Positions 1 to 9,035 of a stretch of DNA of 64,000 nt are shown one piece after another. Origin of the DNA: Armillaria gallica. Lineage: Eukaryota; Basidiomycota; Agaricomycetes; Agaricales; Physalacriaceae. The stretch lies in assembly GCA_037576215.1 (NCBI GenBank), contig JBANDB010000006.1, forward strand, positions 4,526,001 to 4,590,000, given 5' to 3'. The position numbers and the translations under genes are program-made. Position 1 is the stretch's first letter, and every line of letters starts with the position of its first letter. The notes beneath the pieces are model-generated. The model made no database searches. It was not told where the DNA came from and saw only the letters and a list, made by a program, of their open reading frames with translations.

Positions 1-70
1 CTTTGACGCTGTTGGATGTGCTGATGACAAGTTTGTTATACCTTGGTGGGGTACTTTGCATGAGAATATG
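1..70 (+). pseudogene. 3' tail of DAO-type FAD oxidoreductase, copy A
   Basis: The first 60-70 bases match 8965-9045 of copy B, which encodes the segment after the SFFDA motif of the DAO family. Compared with copy B, about 20 bases are missing around position 30, and no long frame continues. It is the end of a dead oxidoreductase gene whose body lies left of the window. Confidence 0.6.
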
Positions 71-380
71 TTGCCAATTCAATTACTCCTGATGTCAACG
101 GAGCAAAGTTCGTGATCCAAGAATGTATTATATGTAAGCGAAACAGTGACACACACTGATTCGAGGTGATAACATTCTAGGTAGAACCTTGTTGTAACTA
201 CACCCCACCGAGGTTCTCCTTGTATACATCTAGTAGTAACAGGATGAGCACACGTCGTATGTGCCATCACTTTCCTTCTGCTTCAGGTCTTCGTTCTGAC
301 CGGAACGGTTAGCGCTCCACTGGCGACGGGCTTTGATTCAAGATGATGGCTATGCAAATCCTTCGCGCAGAGGCAACAAG

Positions 381-422
381 GTATGTAGCTGTAAAATCCC
401 ATAGAAATATACTGAATAACAG
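381..422 (+). other. Candidate 42-nt intron upstream of HET gene A
   Basis: A GTATGT donor and an AACAG acceptor enclose 42 nt with a CTGAAT branch-like site. The same donor, acceptor and length recur at 9360-9401 in copy B. An upstream exon opened by the ATGs at 342-353 would not join the HET frame in phase, so the real 5' exon remains unresolved. Confidence 0.4.
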
Positions 423-427
423 TATCA

Positions 428-2191
428 TTGAGAAAGACAGACTATTCAAATCTCTCCGACATCACCATCATCGCTCCCATTGAAGACGGCTTGTCGATCG
501 AAGATATCAAAGTCCCAAATCAACGAGCCTATACAGGTTCAAAGCCTGTCATACCATCCTCTCTCGCTGACACCCCCAGCGCCAGCCTCGGCGTTGATAG
601 ACTAATGACGACGTTGAACAGTACTCTTGGCACCGAATACGACCTCACCCCTTCTCTTTCATCCCTTCTCGAAGTGTACATCTCGAATAAATATGATTTT
701 GGCACCATATATGGTTATCTCCGCCCCATATGGTTTGACTGCAACTTGAAGGACGTCGAGGATTCACTGCACACCTCTGAAGCGATGGACCTCAGAATAC
801 GACAAGAAGCGGTGGTTGATGGCCAGATCACCTCCAAGGGACTGTTCATGGCCCCTAGGCGCGTCTGGGATCTCTTCAGCAATAGGGTGGTGCCTTGGTG
901 GGTTGCCTTGCATACACCATGGGGAATATCACATGCCTGGCTGGATATCAGCCATCGCAAAAATGTCCTCACTTCCATCAATGGACATGGATGGCCCGTG
1001 CCCATTCCAAAAGACATCAATCTTGATCTCGTTCGTATTGAAATGCTGAATCTCGGAGCAGAGTATGCATGGCTGGATGTCCTCTGTCTGAGGCAGGAAG
1101 GGGGGCAAAATGAGGAGCTGCGTGCGGAGGAGTGGATGTTGGATGTGCCCAATATCGGAAATGCATATGTCTTAGAAAAGGTGGTTTGCTACTTCAATGG
1201 GCTTGGATGGCCCTTGGAGCGTGGTTTCGATTTCGATAGTGCTCGGAGTTGGTTCAAACGTACATGGACGTTGCAGGAGACGAGTGACAATTGGACGATA
1301 GGCGGGGATACCGGCGACGAGATGTTGAATGATGAAGTACGGAAAAGATTCAAGTCACAACTGGTATCTATGGAAGCGGCCGGTTTTTCTTCCTTGCTCG
1401 AAGTGACCAGCTGGCTATCGCTGTTGCAGAATCGCACATCCGAGAAGGACATGGATAAAGTTGCAGCACTGACATACTTTTTGGCGTTGAACGGCACACA
1501 AGCACACAATGAAACACGGCCCACTACATCTATCACTCACGATTTTACAAAGATCGACCCCAATTCAAACGATACTTCCATCGGAACAGGTGATCCAGCC
1601 TCGACCACAGCACCGGCATACTCTGAGTTGGAGTCTGCTGAAGATGCTTGGACAGCTCTAGTGAAGGTGATGTGGCGGTATCATCGTTCAGAGATACTCT
1701 TTTTGTATCATGAACCTGGGCCTGAAAAGAATATATGGAGACCATCATGGCAGCAGGCTATGAACTGGGATATGCAAAGTATCTCATATGTTTCCTACTC
1801 ATTTCCTCTCGGGCATGTTGATCACGATATGAAGATGGGTACCTATTCATACACTGGCCGGTGCATTCAATCGGCACAGGTGCAAGGGTTGGCCACGCCA
1901 GGAGCGGCGCCCCGCAAAGGATGCTTGATTGTCCAAACCCGATCCTGGTACAGAGGGAAGCATCAATATCGATACAAAATTTCCGCTGACCATCAATACC
2001 CAATACCGGATGGCGAATATTCATTGCTATGTGCCCCGGGCCGACGTTTCAGATCAAAGGGGACTGTATGCGTTGTCGGGAAAATGCTGCCCGATCAAAC
2101 ATTTCTAAAGATATCGGTGTTCGAAGTCATCGACTGGCCATGGAAGCGACTGAAGTGGAAGAGTAAAGAGTCGCATATTGTTCTTGCTTGA
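428..2191 (+). CDS. HET-domain-like protein, copy A
   Basis: HET-domain proteins of filamentous fungi act in heterokaryon incompatibility and regulated cell death after recognition of non-self. The frame contains the hallmark blocks in order: RRVWDLFSNRVVPWW and GISHAWLD near residues 140-175, YAWLDVLCLRQ with an acidic patch near 215, NIGNAYV near 240, and RSWFKRTWTLQE near 275. The C-terminal half has no domain I recognise and is the part that differs most from its twin at 9407. Position 428 is only where the open frame begins (a TTG); the first in-frame ATG is at 605, and a 5' exon is likely. No frameshift or stop interrupts 587 codons although the neighbouring oxidoreductase copies are wrecked. 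The HET assignment is by motif order and is fairly sure; the incompatibility role is inferred. Confidence 0.8.
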   Translation: MRKTDYSNLSDITIIAPIEDGLSIEDIKVPNQRAYTGSKPVIPSSLADTPSASLGVDRLMTTLNSTLGTEYDLTPSLSSLLEVYISNKYDFGTIYGYLRPIWFDCNLKDVEDSLHTSEAMDLRIRQEAVVDGQITSKGLFMAPRRVWDLFSNRVVPWWVALHTPWGISHAWLDISHRKNVLTSINGHGWPVPIPKDINLDLVRIEMLNLGAEYAWLDVLCLRQEGGQNEELRAEEWMLDVPNIGNAYVLEKVVCYFNGLGWPLERGFDFDSARSWFKRTWTLQETSDNWTIGGDTGDEMLNDEVRKRFKSQLVSMEAAGFSSLLEVTSWLSLLQNRTSEKDMDKVAALTYFLALNGTQAHNETRPTTSITHDFTKIDPNSNDTSIGTGDPASTTAPAYSELESAEDAWTALVKVMWRYHRSEILFLYHEPGPEKNIWRPSWQQAMNWDMQSISYVSYSFPLGHVDHDMKMGTYSYTGRCIQSAQVQGLATPGAAPRKGCLIVQTRSWYRGKHQYRYKISADHQYPIPDGEYSLLCAPGRRFRSKGTVCVVGKMLPDQTFLKISVFEVIDWPWKRLKWKSKESHIVLA

Positions 2192-2399
2192 AATACTCAA
2201 ACAGAAGTTGATTATATATGGCTTCTGTATACACTTTGTGAAAGTGTCACTCCTTGCTCCATAAAATGCACTGTGCATTGAATACTGCCTCTGGCAATAA
2301 ATCCACGTCCATTCCCTTCATGCTGGTCTGATATAAGATGAATTAATCTCACAGACCTGTCGCAGCAAGCACAGGCTTGATAATTTATACCTTCAGGGA

Positions 2400-2470
2400 A
2401 AGCATGAGAATGTAAGTGAATTCCTGGAGTTTGCAAAGGCTGCAGAGAGGCTCAAAAACGACATCGAGGG
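2400..2470 (-). pseudogene. Fragment resembling the F-box/LRR-like gene at 18.4-20.1 kb
   Basis: On the minus strand this stretch reads VVFEPL-type residues followed by LCKLQ and FTY, matching bases 18780-18845 of the damaged F-box/LRR-like gene. Only about 60-70 bp align, just past the end of duplication copy A. It is probably a scrap left by recombination. Confidence 0.4.
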
Positions 2471-2479
2471 AGGGCTTAT

Positions 2480-3010
2480 GTTCAAGCAGCCTGAGCCTCG
2501 ACTCACAGGCTATTCTAAATACCCACGAGAGGCCATCTCCCCACGTCTTCTCTACTCATCCCTCGACGGCTAATGTTGAGTACATACATCACCGGATACG
2601 TCGATTTTCTGGAGATCAACAGCGAAGCAGACGGCGAGAACAAGACCTTACCAGCACGTCGAGAAGCACAAGGAAGAGGCTAGTATTCAACGGAACTCGA
2701 CAGCATGTCTCATTCATCGTCTCTAGCAGAACGTGCCAGAGAACAAATCCGACTGGGCAAGAACGGTAGAATGAATGATATTTGTTTCCGGTACTTCTAT
2801 CTAACTGCGATAGCACAAATGATGTTGTCCAGCAGTATAATCTGCTGCTGGATGCACCCTGTAAATATGAAGTCAGAGGTAAAAAGAAAACAACGATAAC
2901 GGTGATTGATACCTTCTCGGAGTTCGCTTCCTCTCCAGCGATGTGCTCGTTGATGTCGTTGATAGGCCAACGTAGCATCATGAGACGGTTGTCCAGTCCG
3001 AACCCCCTAT
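2480..3010. other. Unassigned stretch
   Basis: Only short frames occur here on both strands, such as a 74-codon segment from 2705. None has a motif I recognise and codon use looks random. I see no repeats or RNA genes. It probably contains decayed coding DNA between the duplicated segment and the TatD remnant. Confidence 0.4.
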
Positions 3011-3014
3011 TGAA

Positions 3015-3545
3015 CGGCTCTTACATCCCATATACCCTCATGGCACCTTCCCTTACCACATCTAACGAACTCTGCCGTCCAAGGTATCATCAACAAGCGT
3101 GAGTGCGAGAACGGAAACCTCGACTGCTTCGTCTCCAGTGTACATTCATCTGACCCACGTATATGGCACATCGAGCAGAATCCGCTTATTATCAGAGACG
3201 GACATTGTTCAAGTAACTCGGCAAATTTGAGGTTCGATGCATAGATGTAGAGATTTGGAAATTACTCGAGGAGGCGGAGGCGGAATGGTGAAGCAGTGAA
3301 TGCGGAGCTGAAGACAAGTGCTGGCTTCTCTCCGTGTCTTCTTCCGCCTCCTGTGCATGCACCGTTATTGGGACACCAAGATCCACAGCTGGTGTTGGGC
3401 GAATACCCGTTGTTGCACAGTGGTGCAAGCCGATCTCACCAAGTCCAACACAAGATCGATGCGACAGTGCAGTGTGAATCCTAGATTCAACGGCAGGGGT
3501 ATATGAATTTGCTTCGTGTTTGGATGGAAGCAATCGAGGGGCGAC
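3015..3545 (-). pseudogene. TatD-like DNase remnant
   Basis: TatD-family enzymes are metal-dependent 3'-5' deoxyribonucleases with a TIM-barrel fold. Reading the minus strand, family blocks appear in the right order but in different frames: VGLGEIGL (about 3430), VQQRVFAQ (about 3400), LGVPITVHAQEAEEDTE (about 3350), RIHCFT (about 3295), FPNLYI (about 3255), and near the end LMIPWTAEFV and WDV (3025-3095). The vHareA block would hold a metal-ligand His, still present. At least three frame changes and several stops separate the blocks, and the central metal-binding segment is missing. A signal-peptide-like stretch seen in one frame at 3560-3650 is better read as an intron with a GTACGT donor and CAG acceptor. 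Confidence 0.6.
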
Positions 3546-3559
3546 AGCGTCAAAGTTGT

Positions 3560-4485
3560 AGAATACAGTGAATGCCTGGCATTGAGTTAGTAAGAAAATC
3601 GAAGCAAAAAGGAGAACGTACCAATAACGAATCGATACCCTCCCATCTCCCATCCGCCGGCTCCTTCCATGTTCCTCGCATGAACACTTCCGGATTGCAC
3701 CACTATCATCTATACTCCCTCATCCACATGTACGCCCTCGACAAAGTCAAAGTCCGTCCCATACTCCCCTTCAGAGTACTTTGAATGATTCAAAGCAAAC
3801 GTCAAGAGATGCGTATGATCGTGGACTGGGGAGTCGACGCGCACTGGGGAAAGCCGGAGGTCATGAGGAGGATGAGAGCTCTTTTTCTTTCCCATGGCGA
3901 TGAAGGTGAATTGTAAAGGACCGTAGACGGGAAGTCGCAGCATGGAGGTATCGGAAAAAAAGGCGTGTGCCGTCCCGTTTTTGTACTAGTCCTTCTATCC
4001 CCCTCACTTCAATACCATTGTCGGAACATTGAATCCCTTCCTGAAATGCCAGCACAGTACCTCTCGAGTCGAAGAGACAACGTCGAGGAGTTGGAGGTGA
4101 ACATGGAGGGAAGCGCGCAAGCGGTGGAGTTGCTGATGGCGAGTCTGTAGATGGTGTTTAACACTGAAGAGCTGGCCGGGGCACTGGTGGAGCCGTCAAG
4201 ATGCATATTGTCTTCCGAGTACGTGTAATCGAAGTCATTCAATGTCCGGCGTTGGATGTGCACCAGTGAAAGTGGATGTTGGTAACGCAAGCATCGGAAC
4301 TGTTTATCCAAGGTAATACGGCGGTGGGTCCGGGCACTGAGTCATGGCACGAGCTGGATCAGGAGGTGAGATGCACGCAAATAAGCGGGGACGCGTCGGG
4401 CATCCAGCACATGGGCGAAGAGAAAAGACATCTTCGCAATGTCACGCCCAACATGTAAACTCTGCATGGGACTTCTCGCCGAGGC
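3560..4485. other. Unassigned, possibly decayed minus-strand gene
   Basis: On the minus strand, 3710-3930 reads as a 75-residue segment with protein-like composition (LRLPVYGPLQFTF, later GTDFDFVEGVHV). A second segment lies at 4010-4310. I do not recognise either, and stops separate them. They may be exons of one eroded gene. Nothing else is visible. Confidence 0.3.
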
Positions 4486-4487
4486 TA

Positions 4488-4685
4488 GTAGGAGGGTTGG
4501 GCGGCTGCTAGGTGAGATAGTCCTATCGATCCTCGGATGCGCCTGGGTGTAGGACGAACGACCGTGTACCAAGCCGTCCGTCATCCAAGCCAGTTCCAGC
4601 GTGCAGTGCTGTCATATTCCCTCACATAGGAACGATCTTTTCCCTCATCGGAGCGCGCTTACACGCGAATGCCGTCCCAGACCCG
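4488..4685 (-). pseudogene. DAO-type oxidoreductase fragment, copy F
   Basis: The plus-strand bases here match the reverse complement of 14990-15150 (copy C) and also the minus-strand copy at 21300-21450. They cover the stretch from the HLLAPM..KIVPVRG motif to the YLTQQP motif. Both ends are abrupt and no frame is open throughout. It is one of six scattered pieces of this gene family in the window. Confidence 0.65.
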
Positions 4686-4689
4686 GTAA

Positions 4690-5680
4690 TCACAACGGAG
4701 TCCGCCAAGAATCCGTATATGTTGGCAGAGGTAAGGATCCAGGATAGTCAACAAAAATGCACGCTAAAAGAAAAATGATTGACCAGCCGCCCCGTGTAGT
4801 TGTAGACAGAGTAATACACAGGCTGAGGAACGGAATAAGAAGAATTTTTGTGCATGGTTGTGTCGAGCAATGTAGGTTGCAAAGCGGAGATGGCGGCAGT
4901 TTGAAACTCAGCCTGCTATGCACAACTCGAACAACCTTGACGCGTCCATATCATCGCTGTCTTCTTGCCATCTTCGTCAGAAATTTCCGACTCTCTATGC
5001 TCTACGAGCAGACACGTATATATGGCCGGACAAAACACTCATATTTCGTGGGAAGCTCTCGTCAATGTTTGTCCCGCAGTTCATGAAAATACCGGATCAG
5101 CAATCCGACTGCCGTCGACGGGACAACTCTGGTTCAATTTGTAGCTGAGTGAAATTCAGAAGATCGGCAAAAATGCACGAAACTTCACTACCACCACCTT
5201 GTGCCGATACCAATACCACCACCACTGCCCCATATCCTTCGGTCCTATTCTTCTGGTCTGACTGCCCTCATCATCCCTGGACAAGAGCGAATGTACTCTG
5301 GAGACGGTTCCGGGACTCGTTGTATCGACGTTGACGCGTACGTTTCGTCCTATATTTTGCAGCGACGGATTACTCGGTGTACAGGAGTGGGGAGCACACA
5401 TTATCACGTACGTCGTTTTTGGTCTCGTTGGAAGCACGACTTACACCAAGGGTTGCAGACAAGGTCGAGATAATTAGCTCGCTCCACGTATGGCTTCACG
5501 TCGAGGAGCTGCCAGGAATCGAAGGATCAACAGCTCTATCTGAATCGTCCGTTCCCGTACTCCGGTGCTCAATGGATGTTGATTCCTTGAACTGTTTTCG
5601 TTGATGCCCTTGCCGCCGAGCGACAGCCCAACAGGCTCGTCATCCAAGGATCGACCCAGCGAGGCTCTGACTGCACTCTG
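4690..5680. other. Unassigned stretch
   Basis: No frame longer than about 110 codons and no recognisable motif. A hydrophobic minus-strand segment at 4700-4920 and a run of plus-strand frames at 5150-5600 could be eroded exons, the latter perhaps the N-terminus of the F-box remnant that follows. Neither can be supported. Confidence 0.3.
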
Positions 5681-5689
5681 AATTTAGTT

Positions 5690-6914
5690 GGATCCTCAGA
5701 GGTATGACAGTGACTCTATTTCTCCGGAACGGATTCTTACACTTGCTCAGGCCATTATTGATTGTTTCCTCGACGTCCTTAAATATTCACAGGACCAGCC
5801 ACTCTCCATTTGTTTCATCGAGGGAGAAGACTCCATGCCATCCGTCACCCACACAGTACTCCTCCGCATCCTCGCTCCTCGGTGGAAAAAACCTCGACTC
5901 CATCGTTTCCAAGCCCGAGACAATAACCGCACTCGATGCCGTTCGTGGACGTCTGGACGTCGCTCATTTTTTCTGGCTCTCCTGGGATTATTGCGGACAT
6001 GCCGTATTTTTGCGGATCCGCCGACGTATCTTTGGGTGGTTTCACGTTGGAGCTACCCTTTGGGCAGCTGAAGTCGTTCAGCGATCGTTGGTGTGGTATT
6101 CAGGCAAAGGAGATGTCTATGCCTGAAGGCATGTCAAAGTACATCCAGGAGATGGGACAGGTGGAAGAGTACAAACTCTACGGACCCGAACTCAAGAACG
6201 TCACGCCCATGGCGGACAATATACGACTACCTTTCTGCGTACCCTTTACGCTGGAGACCCACGCGCCCTTCGGTCCATCATCGTGCCTAAGAGGTTCATT
6301 TCTAGCTATTCAACGAAGAGTTCTGGGAGAAGAATCTTCCCGCCTTTCTGTTTCTAATCGAGCAATTTGCTCAAGATCACCCTCGAAGATTGTATTCCGG
6401 GGGTGAACAAGTTCATTTCCTTTCTTCGGACATCGCCGAACCTTGAAGGCCTCGCGCCATGCTTCACCGTGTGGAACGATAGGATGAATCCCTGTCTTTT
6501 GGAGATTTTACCTTCTATGCACGTCAAATTTAGCGACCCACTTGACGGAACTCAGCGTCGTCGTTCAATACAATGCTTATTCGCGTACGGTGCTGACAAT
6601 GCCGTTCCTGAGGGACACCTTGGTCCTTGATTGACGCAGTCAAAATTTGGCAGAGTCACCCAGAGGCGGGGATTGCTAAACTCGCGAGTGTTGAGGTACG
6701 GGCTGTTGTTCTGGTTAAGGAGGATATGGTGGTTTCCTCCGGAGCGGGCGTGAAGAGGTGGACTAGGTTGAAGGAGGGAAGAATGGAGGCACTGTTTCAT
6801 GTAATTGGTGGTAAGGCCGACGGCGAGTGTCTGCCCACAAGCTCGTATCGATGTGTGTCGATCCCGGCAGATCCCAACTTCAGTCGTGCGTATGTGCAGA
6901 GAGACTATGTCTGA
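5690..6914 (+). pseudogene. F-box/LRR-like protein remnant
   Basis: Successive plus-strand segments in three frames resemble the Agaricomycete F-box family, whose members link substrates to SCF ubiquitin ligases. They are: SQDQPLSICFIEGED with LLRILAPRWKKPRLH (5790-5900); a leucine-rich segment LGGFTLELPFGQLKSFSDRW (6030-6095); LKITLEDCIPGVNKFISFLRTSPNLEGL (6368-6450); and a C-terminal segment IDAVKIWQSHPEAGIAKLASVEV (6630-6700). The order fits one gene, but the F-box motif itself is not seen and the frame changes repeatedly. Some changes may be introns, although good splice pairs are not obvious. Confidence 0.55.
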
Positions 6915-7840
6915 GGGAATTGGACGGATTGAAAGATTTTTCCGCTGTACTAATCAAATACCTATGCACCCCTTGGTGATACTTATTGCTCATCAAAATT
7001 TATTAAAGACGGTAAAACGTTAAAGGTAGATACGATGTATGTTACAACAGAAGCTTCGAAATATGTACGGAATGAATTTTAGCCTGAGGCCATTGTAAAC
7101 GAGTTCGTCATCTCCTCTAAATGGATAAGTACTTCAAGTAATGTTCCAAAGGAGAAGCGCATGAGCAGGGGAATCGCACGCCTTGAGAATTGAATAGGGC
7201 CACTAGACACGGAGTCAAAGATCCCGTACAAGAAAATTGGTGGGGCTGCATCGGGGCAGTCAGATCCTCTCGAAAAAGCGGAAAAGGAGAATCGAGGATA
7301 ATGGGTTTCGGTTTTCTCGCGTTTGAAAGAGAGCTTAATAGATGATGGATGGATTATCGCAGATCAGTGTGAGGCAACGAACGAAGGGTTTCGTCCTGGT
7401 TCTGCGGCCTAATTCGAGTGATGTTGCATAAAGAAGATGGACTCCCTGCAGGTATTTTTAGCGTTGTTAGCTCGACAGGACCCGGTGGTATCTGAAAAAT
7501 TGGGGGTCATGATGAGTCTCATACTTATATGCTGCGAGATACGTACAGGACGGATTGTACCAGATGATGGTATCTGTTGCGACTCGGAATTCAATTCCAC
7601 AATGATGTGAGTTAGTTTTCCATGTCGCGTAAATGAGAGAAGGGAGGAACAGCGGACCCTAATTACTTGAAGACTCGGATCCAATGCCTTCCAGGTCTTT
7701 TGGTCTTTTGCCCAACACCGATATATTTTCGGTTTGTATCCACCAAAAAGTTTATATGCCTCGCCCCTATACACTGAACAGTTCCATGTACTTGTGCGGT
7801 TGTCATAGTCGGAAATGGAGTTTATGGTTAAATATGGAAT
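6915..7840. other. Unassigned stretch upstream of DAO copy B
   Basis: A minus-strand frame of about 130 codons (7409-7830) has no known motif and runs into the antisense of the oxidoreductase copy, so it is probably chance. The last 100 bp resemble the region upstream of copy C (13930-13990), which suggests that the duplicated unit begins here. Confidence 0.35.
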
Positions 7841-7844
7841 AAAA

Positions 7845-9035
7845 TTTTGACGCTTGCTCGACGGGCCGTGTTCCTGATTCCTGATTCCGACGATGATTAT
7901 GGGCAAGCCATTGATATCGTCGAAGGACAGCTGGTAACACCTCTTCAAGAGCTATGTTGGCAGTCATTGTTTTCGCTCCTACGAGTGGCTATCAACGCTC
8001 TACAAGACTGTTTCTTCATACTGGCGCGTCTCGAAGAGTCTCGTCGATCCCAGCATTGCTCATCCAAAAGAAGGCTCATCTGCAACTCTGCCGGCACCCG
8101 CGGACGTTGTGGTTGTTGGATCTGGGATAACAAGCAGTATTCGCGCGTACTCTGCTTGACGCGGGTGGAGCGTTGGATGTTGGGATGTCGGAAGTAAGGG
8201 ATGCGTGCTCTGGGGCCACGGCGCGGATAAAAGACATATCGTGCCACCGCTATACCACGACTACCTCGACTTGAAGAAGAAACATGGCGCAAAGGCAGCG
8301 AAACAGATCATCCACCTCCGGCTCTCGCATTTGGACGAGCTGATTAGCGTTGCAGAGGAAGAGGACCTGACAGAAGAGAGCCAGTGTCGCAAGGTGGATT
8401 GTTTTTTGACAAAGTCGTGTTTGAAGGAGCCAAGGAGAAGCTGGGGCACTATTTTGAGGAGCTGCTGAGCGAGAAGGGTGGCTGGGGTACGACAGATAGA
8501 CCGGCGGGAATGCAGCTTGCGGATGGGGTGTGCGGGGTCATCTCAACGACGGGTGGGGCGGTGCATCCATACCGACTCGTCGCAGGAATCCTCTCAAGGT
8601 TGCTCAAGACGTACTCGCCATTCCGGCTGTACACGCACACTCCCTGTCTCTCCATCTATGACTATATCCTTCATACCTCCCGCGGCGACATTCACGCCAA
8701 ACACATTGTTCGTACTACCAATGGATGGACGTCCCACCTCCTCGCGCCAATGCGGGAAAAGATTGTCCCCGTACGTAGCCATACGATGGCACACTAGCAG
8801 CGCACAGGAACGGGCTTGGTCGACGGATGGCTAATTTGTGCTGTACCCAGGCGCATCCGAGCGATGGGACTACCTACCCAACAATCGCCTGACTCTGCGA
8901 CACATGGCGAGAACCCACACGCGTTTATGTTTGGTGAGGGTGTTGAGATGGGCACCACGTCCTTCTTTGATGCTGTCGGATGTGCTGACGACAGCAAAGT
9001 CGAATTTCGAGCGTCGGCATACCTTGGTGGGGTAC
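7845..9035 (+). pseudogene. DAO-type FAD oxidoreductase, copy B (broken)
   Basis: DAO-family flavoenzymes oxidise amines or amino acids using an N-terminal Rossmann fold for FAD. This copy aligns over its length with copy C. Its ALDVGMSEVRDACSGATAR and LDLKKKHGAKAAKQII segments lie in one frame, and the best preserved stretch is 8400-8790 (VFEGAKEKL to REKIVPVRS). The glycine-rich FAD motif near 8110-8150 is damaged, and at least four frameshifts or stops interrupt it. The tail from about 8965 onward is shared with copy A. It lies about 400 bp upstream of HET gene B in the same orientation, repeating the arrangement of copy A. Confidence 0.75.

Larger units (their letters stand above)
1..2390. 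repeat. Segmental duplication, copy A (DAO tail plus HET gene)
   Basis: Copy A aligns by eye with 8965-11370. The match starts at the left edge of the window in the tail of an oxidoreductase gene. It runs through about 360 bp of non-coding DNA and the whole HET frame, and fades about 200 bp past the HET stop. Small indels and scattered substitutions show an old duplication. Copy A is cut by the window edge, so its true left limit is unknown. Confidence 0.85.

Noticed and set aside
715..1152. Long minus-strand frame opposite HET gene A
   Set aside because: It is the antisense shadow of a well-conserved gene and has no independent motif.
3560..3653. Hydrophobic start like a signal peptide on the minus strand
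   Set aside because: The stretch has a GTACGT donor, a CTAAC branch-like site and a CAG acceptor, and it precedes TatD motifs. It reads better as an intron.
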